Assembly (NCBI GenBank): GCA_037957365.1
Contig: JARHVA010006303.1
Span: 522,501-586,500 of the forward strand
Source of the DNA: Torreya grandis
Lineage: Eukaryota; Streptophyta; Pinopsida; Cupressales; Taxaceae
Direction of reading: 5' to 3'
DNA: 64,000 nt
The translations under genes were made by a program, and so were the position numbers. The notes beneath the pieces were generated by a model, which was not told the DNA's origin, did no database searches, and saw only the letters and a list, made by a program, of their open reading frames with translations. How positions within the stretch are numbered: the first letter of the stretch is position 1; the number at the start of each line of letters is the position of its first letter. This document shows, one piece after another, positions 1 to 15,389 of this stretch.

Positions 1-923
1 TGTTTTATGGACTAACATTTCTAATGATTTTCTTTGAGGTGATTAGTTGTAATTTATATGGAGAAAGCTAAGGTTCCTAAGTAGTAAACCCTAGGGGTTT
101 AAATTCAAACATCCACAGGAAAAGTTTGGTGGGAAATTATATTTCCTTTTAGTTATAAAAACCTTAAGTCTGACTTTATATTAATCTTTGATTATATTTA
201 TTAACAAGACCAAAAATTAATATGAAATCAAGATTTGGACCTCTTATTTTCCCATTTAAAACCTATGAGCCATTTTGAATTAACTAGGTTTTTATTAAGG
301 TTTAAATATCTTGGTGTTTACAAACATGGACAAACTTTTAAAGGTCAAATCCTTAGTATAAACATTTATACATATTGGGCCTTAACTTAAATCTTGTGCA
401 CTTTTGTAGATCTAATGCCATGCATTTAAATGGAGATTTTGATCTAATGGAATGAACCAAAGCCAACACCAAAATGGAGACCAATCACTATCAAAAACTT
501 GGATTATGATTTGATGGTCCTCACTACCTTGAGGGCCTTAATCTGATAATGTGCGTTAACCTTGAATCCTTAGGAATTCTTGAGAACTTGACTCATGGCA
601 CTTAGTCATTGGACCAAAGTAATTCCATAATCTTAAATTTGACAAGCTTGATCCTATAATTTAACATCCACGAGGAGGTAGTTGATGTTACTGAGCCCAC
701 TAAATTTAACCTAGACAACTTTTTAAAGCCTAAGCAAAGGGGGTATTTCTAAAGACCCTTTTAAAATAATTCTTATCATATTTACATAGAAATACTTAGC
801 ATAAAGGTCCTTAGCCTAAGTTAATTTATGTTTCTTAACATAAAAGGACTTTAGGAACATCATTTTAAGTCTATGTTTATATAGTCATGGAACTGATTAA
901 AAGGTGTGTATCTTGTAGGATCC

Positions 924-1383
924 AATGGTGATCGCTCACTCACTAGATTTGATCCAATAGAGCATTGAGCCAAAATAATTTTCAATAGGCTTCATGAGCT
1001 CGAAACATGGCCTAATCATGGCTAGGATAACTGATAGAGGTACATAAATCCCTACGAGGAAGATGCGTGTTAGCTTGCCAATTGAAGTATAAAAATCTAA
1101 TGGGACCCACTTAATAGAGGTGCTCAATTAAATGACTTAGACCTCGTAAAAATAAATGGTGATCACTCACCTACTAGATTTGATCCAAAAATGAAAATAA
1201 CCTAAAGACTTTTTAAAGGTCTCACAAGCTTGACACATGGCTAACACATAGCCAGGATAGTAGTTGGTAAAAATAAGCAACATGGGTAAGATTTGATGGG
1301 GTACCAAGTGGCATAGTCATGAACTTAAAGATCAAGGGACCAATAAGAACATAAGAACTAGGATTTATATTATCAAAGTGAAA
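924..1383 (+). repeat. About 230-bp tandem duplication inside E1 U3
   Basis: The words AATGGTGATC...CTCAC...CTAGATTTGATCC recur at 924 and 1154, followed in each unit by a CATGAGCTCG/CACAAGCTTG segment and a CATGGCTAA-like segment. The spacing is 230 bp. The same duplicated structure is in the 3' LTR (about 14442 and 14668), so it predates the insertion of E1. Confidence 0.55.
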
Positions 1384-1859
1384 TAAATAAATCCTTTGAA
1401 AGCTAATGGCTAGTCTCCAACTAGCATTTATGAAAATTGTCATGAAAGGCATAGAGCCATGCCACATAGGCTCCACGTAAGCATGAAGAATCAAAAACAA
1501 AGATATCATAAGATTGAAAGTGTAGAGGGCATAAGAATAATGTCACATAAAATTTAAGGCATGTATAAGATTAAGAAACTAGATATTTCCACCATTAAAT
1601 ATCAAAAACCCTAATCCCTTTGTAAATAAGACTTGAGTTGGCTCAACTGGTCATAAAGTAATCAAAATATCACAGCTAAACCTTGAGTTAAGTGCCCTAG
1701 TGAAACCATTAGTGACATTGAAAATATAATTTAGTGTCATAAATGGTAGTGGGTAGGCAATAGATAAAGATGGAAATATAACTTTATCTAACTTTAAATA
1801 GTGAGGGGAGGATCTTTAAAGACACATAACTAGACTTGATAGCCCTAAGCATGCATGGA

Positions 1860-5015
<3,156 letters not shown>

Positions 5016-5213
5016 GGGCCCACTACCACAATAATTTTTAAAAATAATATCCCTTTGTAAAAAATATATGATACTTGTTAGCATTTATGGCTTCCTCTTG
5101 TCAATTTTGATGTAGTAGGTCATAAATATTGTAATCTTTGTATTAAGGATAGTTGTCCTTATCTTGCATGTGGATATTTTGAGAATGTTTACCAGTGAAC
5201 CACCTATGTTTCC

Positions 5214-5223
5214 TATAAATAGG
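5214..5223 (+). promoter_or_regulatory. TATA box of E1 5' LTR
   Basis: TATAAATAGG, a textbook plant TATA box, followed about 25-30 bp later by a purine-rich AAGAGAGAG stretch that probably marks the start of R. The 3' LTR has TATAAAAAGG at the same place. Confidence 0.75.
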
Positions 5224-6006
5224 CAAGGATTACCATTTTTTAAGAGAGAGATTTTGAGAAATTGTATACTAGGAGCATTTAATATAACTAAGGAATTATA
5301 AAATGATTGTCTTTATAGTTTGTTAAATGTCAATGTTGTCTCTCAATTACATGTTGTCATCTTAAGTTTGAATGCTTATCCATAATTTTGAGTTACATTC
5401 TCTATCATAGGGCTGTTGATTTATGCTAATGATAGATTAACTGTAAAGATCTCAAGTATACTTCATTTTATTTTCCTCTACATTTGGATGTGCTTAGGCT
5501 ATTCAGGCCATATAAGCAAAAGTTTAAAGTAAACTTGGTTCTTACTTATGATTTATATATATCCTGTAAAGTTTACCTTATTTATGATGTAATCTAAGTT
5601 CATGATATTTTATAACATAAATTGGTTCATATGTGCTCAAAGTATTTAGAATTTTGTCATAATATTTGAGATGAGAATTTCCAATCATATTTCCTTTCTA
5701 CCTTACCCTTCCCTTTTATTATTTTTATCAAGACTCACTTTAGTTTAAAGATCATTGTTAACATTCATTTAGATTAGTATAAAACTCATCAAATTCATAA
5801 AGATCAAAAGATTCAAACCTTGATGGCTCCAAACCACTAAACTTAAATAAATATTATGGATAGTTCTCATACTTTCATTCTTTTCCACTACAGACATCAC
5901 CAAATTATCACAAACTACAACTCATGCCTTAAATTTTTCAAATCCTAAAATGAGAAGTGTTCATCAACACTAAAGAACACCTATGGTAAATTTAGAAGCA
6001 TCAACA

Positions 6007-6640
6007 GGAGGAAGTTCCATTAGTTCTAGAAGGAAGGCCACAAATATTTAAAGATCTTTGTTGGTTTTGGTGTATTTGGTCAAATATGAATCTATATTTT
6101 ACATGTTTATGTTTATTTTAGCATAAATTTTGTAGATATTGGTGAACCTTATGGTTTTATATCAGTATTTGAGTTTACTCAGATAAATATTGATATTAAC
6201 TGAATACATACACTTAATTCTCGTAAATTCTACTTTTGGTGCTAAGAATTAATTAGTATTTGAAATTAGAATGGATTATTCTAGTTAAAATTGACAATTT
6301 TTTGTCAATAAGAAGTTTATTTGAGTCATAAGTTATAAATAATAGTCATCTTTGCATAATCTAACACAACTTTGAGCTTGTTTAGTCAAAGATTGTGTCA
6401 TTTGTCCTCTTACAAGAAAATCCTTGAAAAATAAGCTTACTATACACGTTGATTATTGATTATATATGAAGATCTAACTTTAATAAACATATTTAAAATA
6501 GGATCCTTAATCCTCAAGCTAGAATTGCCAATGATTAGTACTATATCACATTTAGAGACTATATAACCCTTGTTCAAGCTAGAAACTCATAGGAAAACTA
6601 GGAAGGATAGAGCAAGGTGTAGACATTCTATGTCTCTACC
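6007..6640 (+). other. E1 5' untranslated leader
   Basis: About 630 bp of AT-rich DNA between the 5' LTR and gag, not repeated in the 3' LTR. No reading frame or clear primer binding site is visible; the first bases (GGAGGAAGTT) do not match a tRNA 3' end that I know. Confidence 0.6.
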
Positions 6641-8290
6641 ATCTTCACCCTTGCAATAAATTCCTATGTTTGATCTTCATCCAAATATGGCATGGCTTAG
6701 AAGTTACCCCATCTATATACTAGGTGTGTTTCATGACTTACCATGTAATATTGAAAAATATTTGCCAATATGTAGTCTTATTGGTATTTTAACTATAGAG
6801 GAACATGTTAAATCATTCAAAGATAAATTAATATTGTTAAACATTTTTCATGAAGATGTAACATGTAGGTTGTTCCTATTTACATTCAAAGCTGATGCAT
6901 ATGAATGGTTCCTTAATTTTCTTGACAATTGTATTACCTCATGGAATAACTTTGACACTATTTTTATTGATCAATTTGGAAAGAGCATAAGCCCCTGTGT
7001 CATCTATCACCAATTTAAAACCATTAAGAGGGACATAAGTGAACCAATTAGATAATTTAATTTTAGGTTGTAAAATATGTTTAGTCAGACCATGGATCCC
7101 TAAAAACCTAATGAGGCTTTAGCTTTAGAGGTTTACAAAGATGTTTTTGATCTTATGACTTCTATGTTTCTTAAAAGTGCTATCCCAATTATCAATACAT
7201 TGACCCAAGCTTATTTTGAAGTAGTGGTTATTAGTGATAAAATGCAACCTCAAGGATAGATGGATTATTAGATCCCAAATGTTAATCCTTAGATGTTGAC
7301 ATTAAACCATTTCCTAAATATTAACCAAAATACTCTGTTATTAAAATTAGTTCCCTACCTTGAATGTATTACCTACTAGCCATACTACCCCTAATCAGAA
7401 CCTAGGTTTACAGAGCCATCAAGTTACCAATGGATCTCATATTAATGACCAAAAGGCTTTAGTGCTTGTCAACTACATTAACAATAGCCAAGGTCAAAAT
7501 TATGAGACTCCAAAGAATGAGAAAGAATCTATATTAGGAATGGTCTAGAACCTCAACATAGACTTTTTGAAATTACAAAACCAAGTTGGTAATGCTAATG
7601 ACAACCTTGGAAGGAACTTAACTTTATAAAAGTTCAATTGGCCTAGAAATACATTACATAATGACATTTTCTATAATAATAAAGCTAATGAGCCTTCCTC
7701 TAGCAAAAGGACTATGGATATCAACCTCACTGATATTGCCATACCCGACTACTTTAGGGTGCATGCTACCTCTAGGCATGGTGAGATTGATTGAATTGAA
7801 TTTTACAAAGCCTGTGAAGCTTTCTAAGAGGAAATTGACACATTTTAAGTGGTTCTAAATAAAGATGCTACTGTATGTCTTTTTTAATCTAAATCATCTG
7901 ACCAAGTGCACATGATAGAAACTTTTTAGTTCCCTTTCCAAGAGGATAATGAGCCTGAGAACATTCTTGAAGAGATTAAATCATTCCAAAAATGTTTAAA
8001 CACATATACTTTAAGAAATAGGGAACAAAAATAGCCACTGACCACTTCTACTCCACCTAACAGCTATGGGACCGCTCCAGACACTGTATCAAAGAATAAT
8101 CTTCAACCTCTGAAAGGAAGATCTTCCAAACCGACTATTGATCCTTGAAGCAAAACCAATTACAATATTATGGAAGATATGAAAAATATTGAAGCCAACA
8201 TCACTCTACATGAGATAAATTAGATCATAGAACAAAGAGACTTACTCTTAGAATCTTTATCCAAGAATAATGATAATCCCCCTAAGAGTG
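6640..8290 (+). pseudogene. E1 gag (capsid) remnant
   Basis: The open part, 6666-7055, encodes a recognisable Tat-type Gag core. It runs from YILGVFHDLP through EEHVKSFKDK, HEDVTCRLFLF and ITSWNNFDTIFIDQFG to a KTIKRDISEPIR segment, all typical of Gag capsid domains that build the virus-like particle. Reading resumes after stops with FNFRL and PNEALALEVYKD (about 7050-7130). The region then becomes a low-complexity Asn/Gln-rich tail up to the protease, in which I could not find a zinc knuckle. Stops are frequent, often TAG or TAA where Gln would fit. Confidence 0.8.
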
Positions 8291-8700
8291 ATAGTGAAAA
8301 TTTAACTATGAAAGTAACCAAAGTAAAGTCCCTAACCTTCTTTCTTATACTTAGGATATTTGGGAAGAATGTCCATAGTTGTCTTTTAGATTCCAGGGCC
8401 TTAACCAACATCATGCCTATTGAGATATATGAACAACTTAGGTTAACACCAATAAGTTTGATAGGGTGGTTACTCGATTGGATAAATCCAGAGTCAAGGT
8501 CATTGGGAAATTATTAAATGTGCATATGCGGCTAGCCTATAACCCAAGATTTAGTAATTAATTGGCATACAAGTGATAGATATTCCTAATGCTTATGGAT
8601 TGTTCTTAAGTAGAGAATGGACTAAGGCCTTAAATGGTTTCATGTCTAATGATTGATCACACTTGTGGTTACCTTGGAAATGTGTGATAAATTAGATAAG
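8290..8700 (+). pseudogene. E1 aspartic protease remnant
   Basis: Frame 8308-8517 carries the retropepsin core HSCLLDSRALTNIMP. The catalytic Asp triad (normally D-S/T-G-A) reads D-S-R-A, with Asp at 8389-8391 and Arg at 8395-8397, so the essential Gly is lost. Downstream in shifted frames are IPNAYGLFLSREWT-like and CDKLDKSKK-like segments, the usual region after the protease in this lineage. The enzyme would cut the Gag-Pol polyprotein; this copy should be inactive. Confidence 0.75.
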
Positions 8701-8850
8701 AGTAAAAAGGAACCCAAAATGAAACACATGATAAAAGAATACAATGTTGTCAATGAAAGGGTAAACTTCCTAAATTCTAATATTCAAGTTTTCACTTTAG
8801 AAACTACAAAGAAACTTGCTTCCAAGAGTTCTCCTCTAATGCCTAGCCTA

Positions 8851-9215
8851 TGGAAGTTATATGTTGATGGTGCCAAATGAAAATTAGGATCAAAGGATGG
8901 TATTGTATTGATAGACCCTAAAAAAAAAATACCATGCATCTTATAGGTTACAATTCCCCTACACCAATAATATGGCTTAGTATGAGGATCTCATCCTAGG
9001 ATTACAACTTGCCATCAAGCACAAGGTCAAGGAACTCCTCGTTTATGGATATTATAAACTTTTAGTTAATCAAGGAGTAAGTACCAGTGCAAACTACCTT
9101 ACCTTAAAAGGTATAAATTCAAAGTTTGGGACTTGGTGGAATCTTTTGATGCCTTTAATATCTTGTTTATCCCTAGGGAAGAAAATAAAGTTGCTAATGA
9201 GATTACCTGTACTAC
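8851..9215 (+). pseudogene. E1 archaeal-type RNase H (aRH) placed upstream of RT
   Basis: The domain opens with WKLYVDGAK, the first catalytic-Asp strand of the second RNase H found in Tat elements. A run of nine A (about 8919-8927) coincides with a frameshift, after which NNMAQYEDLILGLQLAIK gives the conserved NNxAxYExLI helix. FNILFIPREENKVANEIT (about 9155-9210) is the closing strand and helix. At about 120 codons the length is normal. It lies between protease and RT, whereas most Tat elements have it after the standard RNase H. From memory, this alternative order is also present in some angiosperm Ty3/gypsy polyproteins. Stops follow the first motif. Confidence 0.8.
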
Positions 9216-9264
9216 AAATACCCTCATGCCTAATAATGACTCTTGAAACCTCAATTTTGAGCTT

Positions 9265-9744
9265 GTGCCATGTCTCTCAACCCCTAATAAAATAAATCAC
9301 TTACATGTTTTTAATGATGATCAATACATTATGGATTTATTGACTAATTCTAGAGTCTTCGAAGATCACATTATTGATGAAGCTGATGAAACTTTTATTG
9401 TGAGGGAACTTAATGGTAAAATCATCCAACTAAGTGACAATAATATACCTAAAGGGATGATCTCATTGGAAAGGTTATTTCATCTCAACAAGAATTTTGA
9501 AGCACCTAAACAACCCAAAGTAAGTGGTAAGGACTATCATACAATGAACCTTGGCCCACATGATCAAACCCAAATAGTGAATATAGGGAAGGTTTGCACT
9601 AAAATCAAAAACAAAGAATCTAGAGAGTTGCTTACAAAATATAAAGATGTAACTTCTTTGTCCTATGAAGATATGAACATTTTTGACCCAAGAGTTATTA
9701 CTCATACTATACCTATCAAGGAGGGTTTCAAACACTTTAGATAG
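9265..9744 (+). pseudogene. E1 linker between aRH and RT, open for 160 codons
   Basis: An open frame with LERLFHLNKNFE, MNLGPHDQTQIVNIGK and LLTKYKDVTSLSYEDM, ending in ITHTIPIKEGF. The later part is the conserved N-terminal approach to the RT of Tat-like elements (Y-x-D-V-x-x-x-S/W-x-Y-E-D then H-x-I-P). It has no catalytic role known to me; it is the longest undamaged piece of the polyprotein N-terminal to RT. Confidence 0.7.
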
Positions 9745-10420
9745 AAATAATGACCAGTTAACCCTATTTTAGACCCCATGATCTTTAAGGAGGTCAAGAA
9801 ACTACTAGATGCAAGGATCATGTTTCCTATTAAGCATTCCACTTGGGTTGTAAACCTGTTCCCAATAAGAAAAAAGAATTGGTAAATAAGATTATGCATA
9901 GATTTTAAAAATTTGAGTAGAGCATTTGAAAAAGACAATCACCTCTTGCCTTATCTAGACCATGTTATCCAAGTTATTTCAATATCTGCCATGATGTCTT
10001 TTTTGGATGGATTTTATGGATATAACCATGTGCTTTTTGCTCCAGAAGATAGGATGAAAATAAATTTTACTACTAAATGGGGAACATATACTTACAGAGA
10101 ATGCCTTTTAGATTAATAAATGTAGGGGAAACTTTTTAGAGGGCCATGGACCATGCTTTCCAAGATCTAGTTGGAAAATGCATCATCATATATATGGATG
10201 ATCTCACAGTATTATCTAAGAATAGAGAAGAATATTTCCTACATTTGAGACAAATATTTGATAGATGTATGAAGTATAGTGTATCTCTTAACCCAAAAAA
10301 AATCATATTCTATGTCACTGAAGGAAAAATGTTGGGGCATGCCATTACCAAAGATGGGATCTCTATAGATCTTGATAGAGTGGAGACCATTTATAAAATT
10401 GGGATTCCCAATAGTTGAAA
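9745..10420 (+). pseudogene. E1 reverse transcriptase remnant
   Basis: Copies element RNA into DNA in the particle. Visible motifs in order: LLDARIMFPIKHSTWV, IRLCIDFKNLSRA, SFLDGFYGYNHVLFAPED, FTTKWGTYTYRECLL, then in another frame CIIIYMDDLTVLSKN with the catalytic YMDD at 10191-10202, and SLNPKKIIFYVTEGKMLG. Stops near 9740 and 9885 and a frame change with stops near 10115-10145 break it, although the catalytic box itself is intact. Confidence 0.9.
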
Positions 10421-10990
10421 ATAAATAAAGTCATTCTTTTTCAAGATTAACTTTGTGAGGAAGTTCATTTCAAGCTTTTTTGAGATTGTCAAACCTTTGA
10501 ATGATATGCTTAAGAAAGATGTTATAATTTCTTGTAATGAATAATCCAAGAAAAAATTTGCCAACATTAAAAGAGTAATCAGTCAAGCCCCACTCTTAAT
10601 AAGTCCTAACTTTTCAAATGACTTTTTATTGTATTCATTTTCTTCTAACCACACCATGTTTGTCTTAACTCAAAATGTTGATGGGAATGACCACCTATAG
10701 CTTTTATGAGCATCAACTTCAACAATGCAGAGGTGAACTATTCCATCATTGATAAGAAAGCCTATATATTGGTAAAGGCAATAAAAAATTTCAAACATTA
10801 CCTCCTTAGAAACAAGGTGCATGCCATTTTACCTAACCCAACCACAAAGCCTATATTGAGTTAGAATGAGCTTGGGGAAAGAAGAAGGAAGTGAATGGAA
10901 ATCCTACAAGAGTATGATATAGAGATGAAAATTGCCAAATTAGTGAAATGTCAAGGCTTTGTTTAGATGATTTCTAATATTGACCCCAAG
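10421..10990 (+). pseudogene. E1 standard gypsy RNase H and connection
   Basis: Follows RT directly. Motifs include KINFVRKFISSFFEIVKPLND, the usual RT-RNase H connection, then KFANIKRVISQAPLL, FLLYSFSSNHTMF and, in the next frame, VNYSIIDKKAYILVKAIKNF. LGERRRK and LQEYDIEMKIAKLVK lead toward integrase. It degrades the RNA of RNA-DNA hybrids. There is no second RNase H between this domain and integrase, matching the upstream position of the aRH domain. Confidence 0.8.
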
Positions 10991-11099
10991 CTCCATGTCA
11001 TGCAAGTGGACCAACTAAAATTCTAACCCAATGAATGGTATGACTATTTAATACATCTTCTTATCAAAGGTAGTTGTCCCCCAGGACTCACCAAAGAAT

Positions 11100-12310
11100 A
11101 GAAGAGAGATTTAAGGCTCAAATAATCCCATTACCTCATCAAATATGGAGCCATTTAAAAAACTTTGAAGGGATTTACTTAAGATGTGTGTTCAAATAAG
11201 AGGCCTCTCAAATCATGTCTACTTTCAATGAAAAGTTGGGCAATGGACATCCTTCAAGGAGAGCCACAATCCACAAGATTCATAGGGATAGGTATTATTG
11301 GCCCACCATTTTCAAAGATGCACAAAAAAATGTTAGGAAGTGTCATTCATTTCATATCTTCATTAAGAAAGAGACAAAGGTAGCCATGCCTTTACAACCT
11401 ATGATGGTGGACAAGCCTTTTGCATAATGGGGATTAGACTTCATAGGAGTGATCAACCCCAATTACTCTAAAGATCACAAATATATCCTAACTACTATAG
11501 ACTATTATACTAAATGAACTAAGCCAGTAGCCACTAAGTAATGCAAAATGGAAGAGGTGCTTAATTTCTTAGAGGAAAATATTTGCACTAGATTTGGAAC
11601 CCCAGTTTCCTTAGTTTGTGACAATGGATCTGCCTTCATATATATTGAAATGATCAAATGGGATTATTATAATGATATCTCTTTAAATTTTTCATTTAAT
11701 AATTATCCCCAAGGAAATGGATTTTATAAATCCACAAACAAAAAACTAATGAAGGCCATCAAAAAATCTATTGAAAATAAACCTAAAAGATGGCATAAAC
11801 TCCTTAATTTTGCATTATGGGTAGATAGAATTAAGATCAAACAAGCCCTCAAGGATTCACCATTTTTGTTAGTATATGGTCATGATCCTATTTTTCCCAT
11901 CACCTTAAATTTACCTACATTCACATTTATGCAAGAATACATGGAGGACAACAAGGAACTTTCTAATTCTAGGCTATTGGACATCATTCAAATGGAAGAT
12001 GCCAAGGAAAAGGCATTTGTAGACTTCAGTAGGCACTAATCAACCATGAATATATGGTTTGATAAAAGTTTTAAAGTGAAGGTGTTTATGTAAGGAGGCC
12101 TAGTCCTCCTTTGAGATAACACATCAGACCCTAAAGGCAAACATGGTAAGTTCACCCCATTATGGATTGGTCTGTACCAAATTACATAAATCTTAAGAAA
12201 CAGCACTTTTAGGTTGAAGGATCTTCAAGGAGTAGAGTTTACTTTTCCCACCAATGGGAAATACCTCAAGCATTAATTTATTTCTACCCCACCAAGGGTC
12301 TTCATGGAAT
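11100..12310 (+). pseudogene. E1 integrase remnant with mutated catalytic Glu
   Basis: Inserts element DNA into the genome. The zinc-binding region is poorly preserved (YYWPTIFKDAQKNVRKC at about 11290-11340). The core shows WGLDFIG with Asp at 11437-11439 and VCDNGSAF with Asp at 11620-11622. At the place of the DDE glutamate, exactly 36 codons after the second Asp, the sequence is GNGFYKS with Lys at 11728-11730. A DSPFLLVYGHDPIFP segment and a C-terminal basic region with FTPLWIGLYQI (about 12150-12180) follow. The second half, 11548-12039, is open for 164 codons; upstream there are stops and a frame change. Confidence 0.9.
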
Positions 12311-12386
12311 AAATCTATAATATTTCTAAGGTTAGAGTAGGTAGGCTAGTTGGTTTCCTTTCTTGCTTTATTTTTTTCTTACTGGG

Positions 12387-12420
<34 letters not shown>

Positions 12421-13388
12421 TGCTTTTGTTTGTCTATTTTTTTATTTGTTTATTTATGTTTCATCTTTTTTGATTGGTGGTGTTCCTTGGTTTTAGTAAA
12501 GTATCATAGATTATATTTATTTAGAATTTCTCAAAAGGTGTGAATATGAATCTTACAAAATTGAACATGAGGTGGTGATAAAACATCATGATGAAACCAA
12601 GGCCAATATCATAGATAAGTATAAGAGACAAATGTCCCACAAAGATTCAAACCTTATTTTAAATAAAAGATTGGTTTTAAGAAGAATCATATGTGTATAA
12701 TGTGAATTTAGTTTGTTAATTCACATTCATGCTTAGACTTAAAACACATTCTTCTCTAGAATTAAAATTTCAACTAAAGGAGAGTATCCTAAGGCCAAGA
12801 CATTTGACCAAATCTTTAAACTTGGCTATTTCTGCTCCCGATCTTTTTTAAAAGCAAAAAAAATATACTTAATGCTAAATAAAAAGAGGCAAAATCCAAA
12901 GGTGATTTAGGCAACCTCCACCAAGGCTATGAATGCATGGTTGGAAATGGAGCAAGGACATGAGTGGAGCCAAAGGTATCTCTATTAGGGCTATAAGCTA
13001 CTAGCTGGTAGTAGAGCAATGCCCAATCTTTCCCTAAATTAAGAGAAATTAATCCTAGAAAAATATTTAAATATGCTCAAATTCAAATTCAATGCCCAAA
13101 AGGATATGAACTTCAATGTTGTTTCCTAAAGTCTCATGACAAATAGTAAGTGGAATCAAAACACACACTACATGTTTTTGTTTTTATATCCAGGTTCAAA
13201 TTTTACACATAAAAGGCTTGTTTCAATCGAGAATTGACTCAGGTGATGGTCTATGTCAAAATGGGATGTATATATATAAACTTATGTATAGGTCTAAACT
13301 AGATCCCTAGGTTGTAACATATTGCTATGTTCCCCCTATGAGTAACTATTTATCGAGACCAACATACCCCCATTTTTCTACTTTTGAT
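12311..13388 (+). other. E1 3' untranslated region
   Basis: About 1.1 kb of AT-rich DNA between integrase and the polypurine tract. It contains a (TA)n run at 12389-12417. No coding similarity was recognised. Confidence 0.65.
12389..12417. repeat. (TA)n microsatellite
   Basis: A pure TA run of 29 bp in the E1 3' untranslated region. Confidence 0.95.
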
Positions 13389-13401
13389 AAAAGGGGACCC
13401 T
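13389..13401 (+). promoter_or_regulatory. Probable E1 polypurine tract
   Basis: AAAAGGGGA followed by CCCT lies just before a TGTG that I take as the LTR start at 13402. This is where the primer for plus-strand DNA is expected. The boundary cannot be confirmed, because the matching start of the 5' LTR is outside the window. Confidence 0.5.
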
Positions 13402-15389
13402 TGTGAATTTTTCAAAACATATGTTTTTTAGATTGAATGTGATAGGGTTATTCTCTCTTGAAATGTAAAAGCAATTCAATTACAAGACATGAGATTCAGT
13501 GTATCTGGCTATGATTATGTTTTATAGACTAATGTTGCTAATTATTATTTTTGAGGTGATTAGTTATAGGTTATATGGAGAAATCTAGGATTCCTAAGTA
13601 GTAAACCCAAGGGATTTGAATTCAAACATCCAAGGGAAAATTTTAGTGAGAAATTATATTATCTTTCAGTTATAAAACCCTTAATTCTGACTTTATATTA
13701 AGCTTTGATTAGGTTTATTAACATGACCAAACATTAATATAAAATCAAGATTTAGACCTCTTATTTTCCCCTTTAAAATGTGAGAGCCCTTTTGGATTAA
13801 CCAAGTTTTTATTAAGGTTTAAATATCTTGGTGTTTATAAGAATGAAAAAACTTTTAAAGGTCAAAACCTTAGTCTAAACTTTTATACATATTGGACCTT
13901 AACTTAAAGATCATGCACTTTTGTAGATCTAATGCCTCATGTTTAAAAAAATATTTTGATCTACTGGTGCAAACCAAATCCAACATCAAAATGGAGATCA
14001 ATCACTATCAAGCACTTGGATTATGATCTGTTGGTCCTCACTACCTTGAGGGCCTTAATCTGATGGTGAGTGTCAACCCTGAAGCCCAAAGAATTATTGA
14101 GATCTTGATGCATGGCACTTAGTCATTAGATTTAAGAAATTTAATTATCTTAAATTTGAAAAACTCACTCCTATCATTTAACATCCATAAGGATGTAGTT
14201 AAAGTTACTGAGCCCACCAGATTTAACCTAGATAAATTTTTAAAGCCTAAGCAAAGGGGGAATTTCTAAAGATCCTTTCAAAGGAATTCATAGCATATTT
14301 ACATAGAAATAATTAGCATAAAATGCCTTCACCTATGTCAATTTGTGTTTTTAACATAAAAGGACTTTAGGAACATTATTTTAAGTCTAAGTTTATATAG
14401 TCATAGAACTAATTAAAAGGTGTGCATATTACAAGATCCAATAGTGATCACTCCACTAGATTTAATCCAATAAAGTGTTGAGACCAAAGATTTTTCAATA
14501 GGATTCATGAGCTTGACACATGGCCTACCCACAACTAGGGTAATTGATAGAGGTACATAGAGCCCTGTGAGGAGGATGCATGGTAGCTTACTAGTTGGAG
14601 GACAAAATTTTGATGGGACCCACTTAATAAAGGTGCTTAATTAAATGACTTAGACATTTTAAAATTCAATGGTGATCACTCACCTACTACATTTGATCCA
14701 AAAGTGCATCAATCTTGAAGACTTTTCAAAGGTCCCACGAGCTTGACACATGGCTAACACATGGTCAGAATAGCAGCTAGCAAGAATAATCAACATGGGT
14801 AAGATTTTTTAGGGTGTCAAGTGGCATAGTCATGAACTTAAATATCAAGAGACCAATAAGAACACAAGAACTAGGATTTGGATGATCAAAGTGAAATAAA
14901 TAAATATTTCAAAATCCAATAGCTAGTCTCCAACTAGCATTTATGAAAATCTCCATGAAAGGTATATATACATGCCATATAGACTCCACATAAGCATGGA
15001 GAATAAAAATCAAATATATCCTAAGCTTGAAAGTATAGAGGGAATGAGAATAAGGTCCCATCAAATCTAAGGCACATATAATATTAATAAACTAGATATT
15101 TCCACCATTAAAGCTCAAAAATCCTAAGCCCTTTATAGAGAAGACTTAAGTTGGCTAAATTGGTCATAAAATAACTAGAATAACATAACTAAACCTTGAA
15201 TAAAGTGCCCTAGTGAAACCTTTGGTGACATTGTAAATATAATTCAATGTCATCAATGGTTGTGGGTAGGCAATAGATGAAGATGGAAACATAACTTTAT
15301 CTAACTTCAAATAGTGAGGGGAGGATCTTCAAAGACACAAAGCTAGACTTGATAGCCCTAAACATGAATTGAATCAGGAACTGGTCTGA

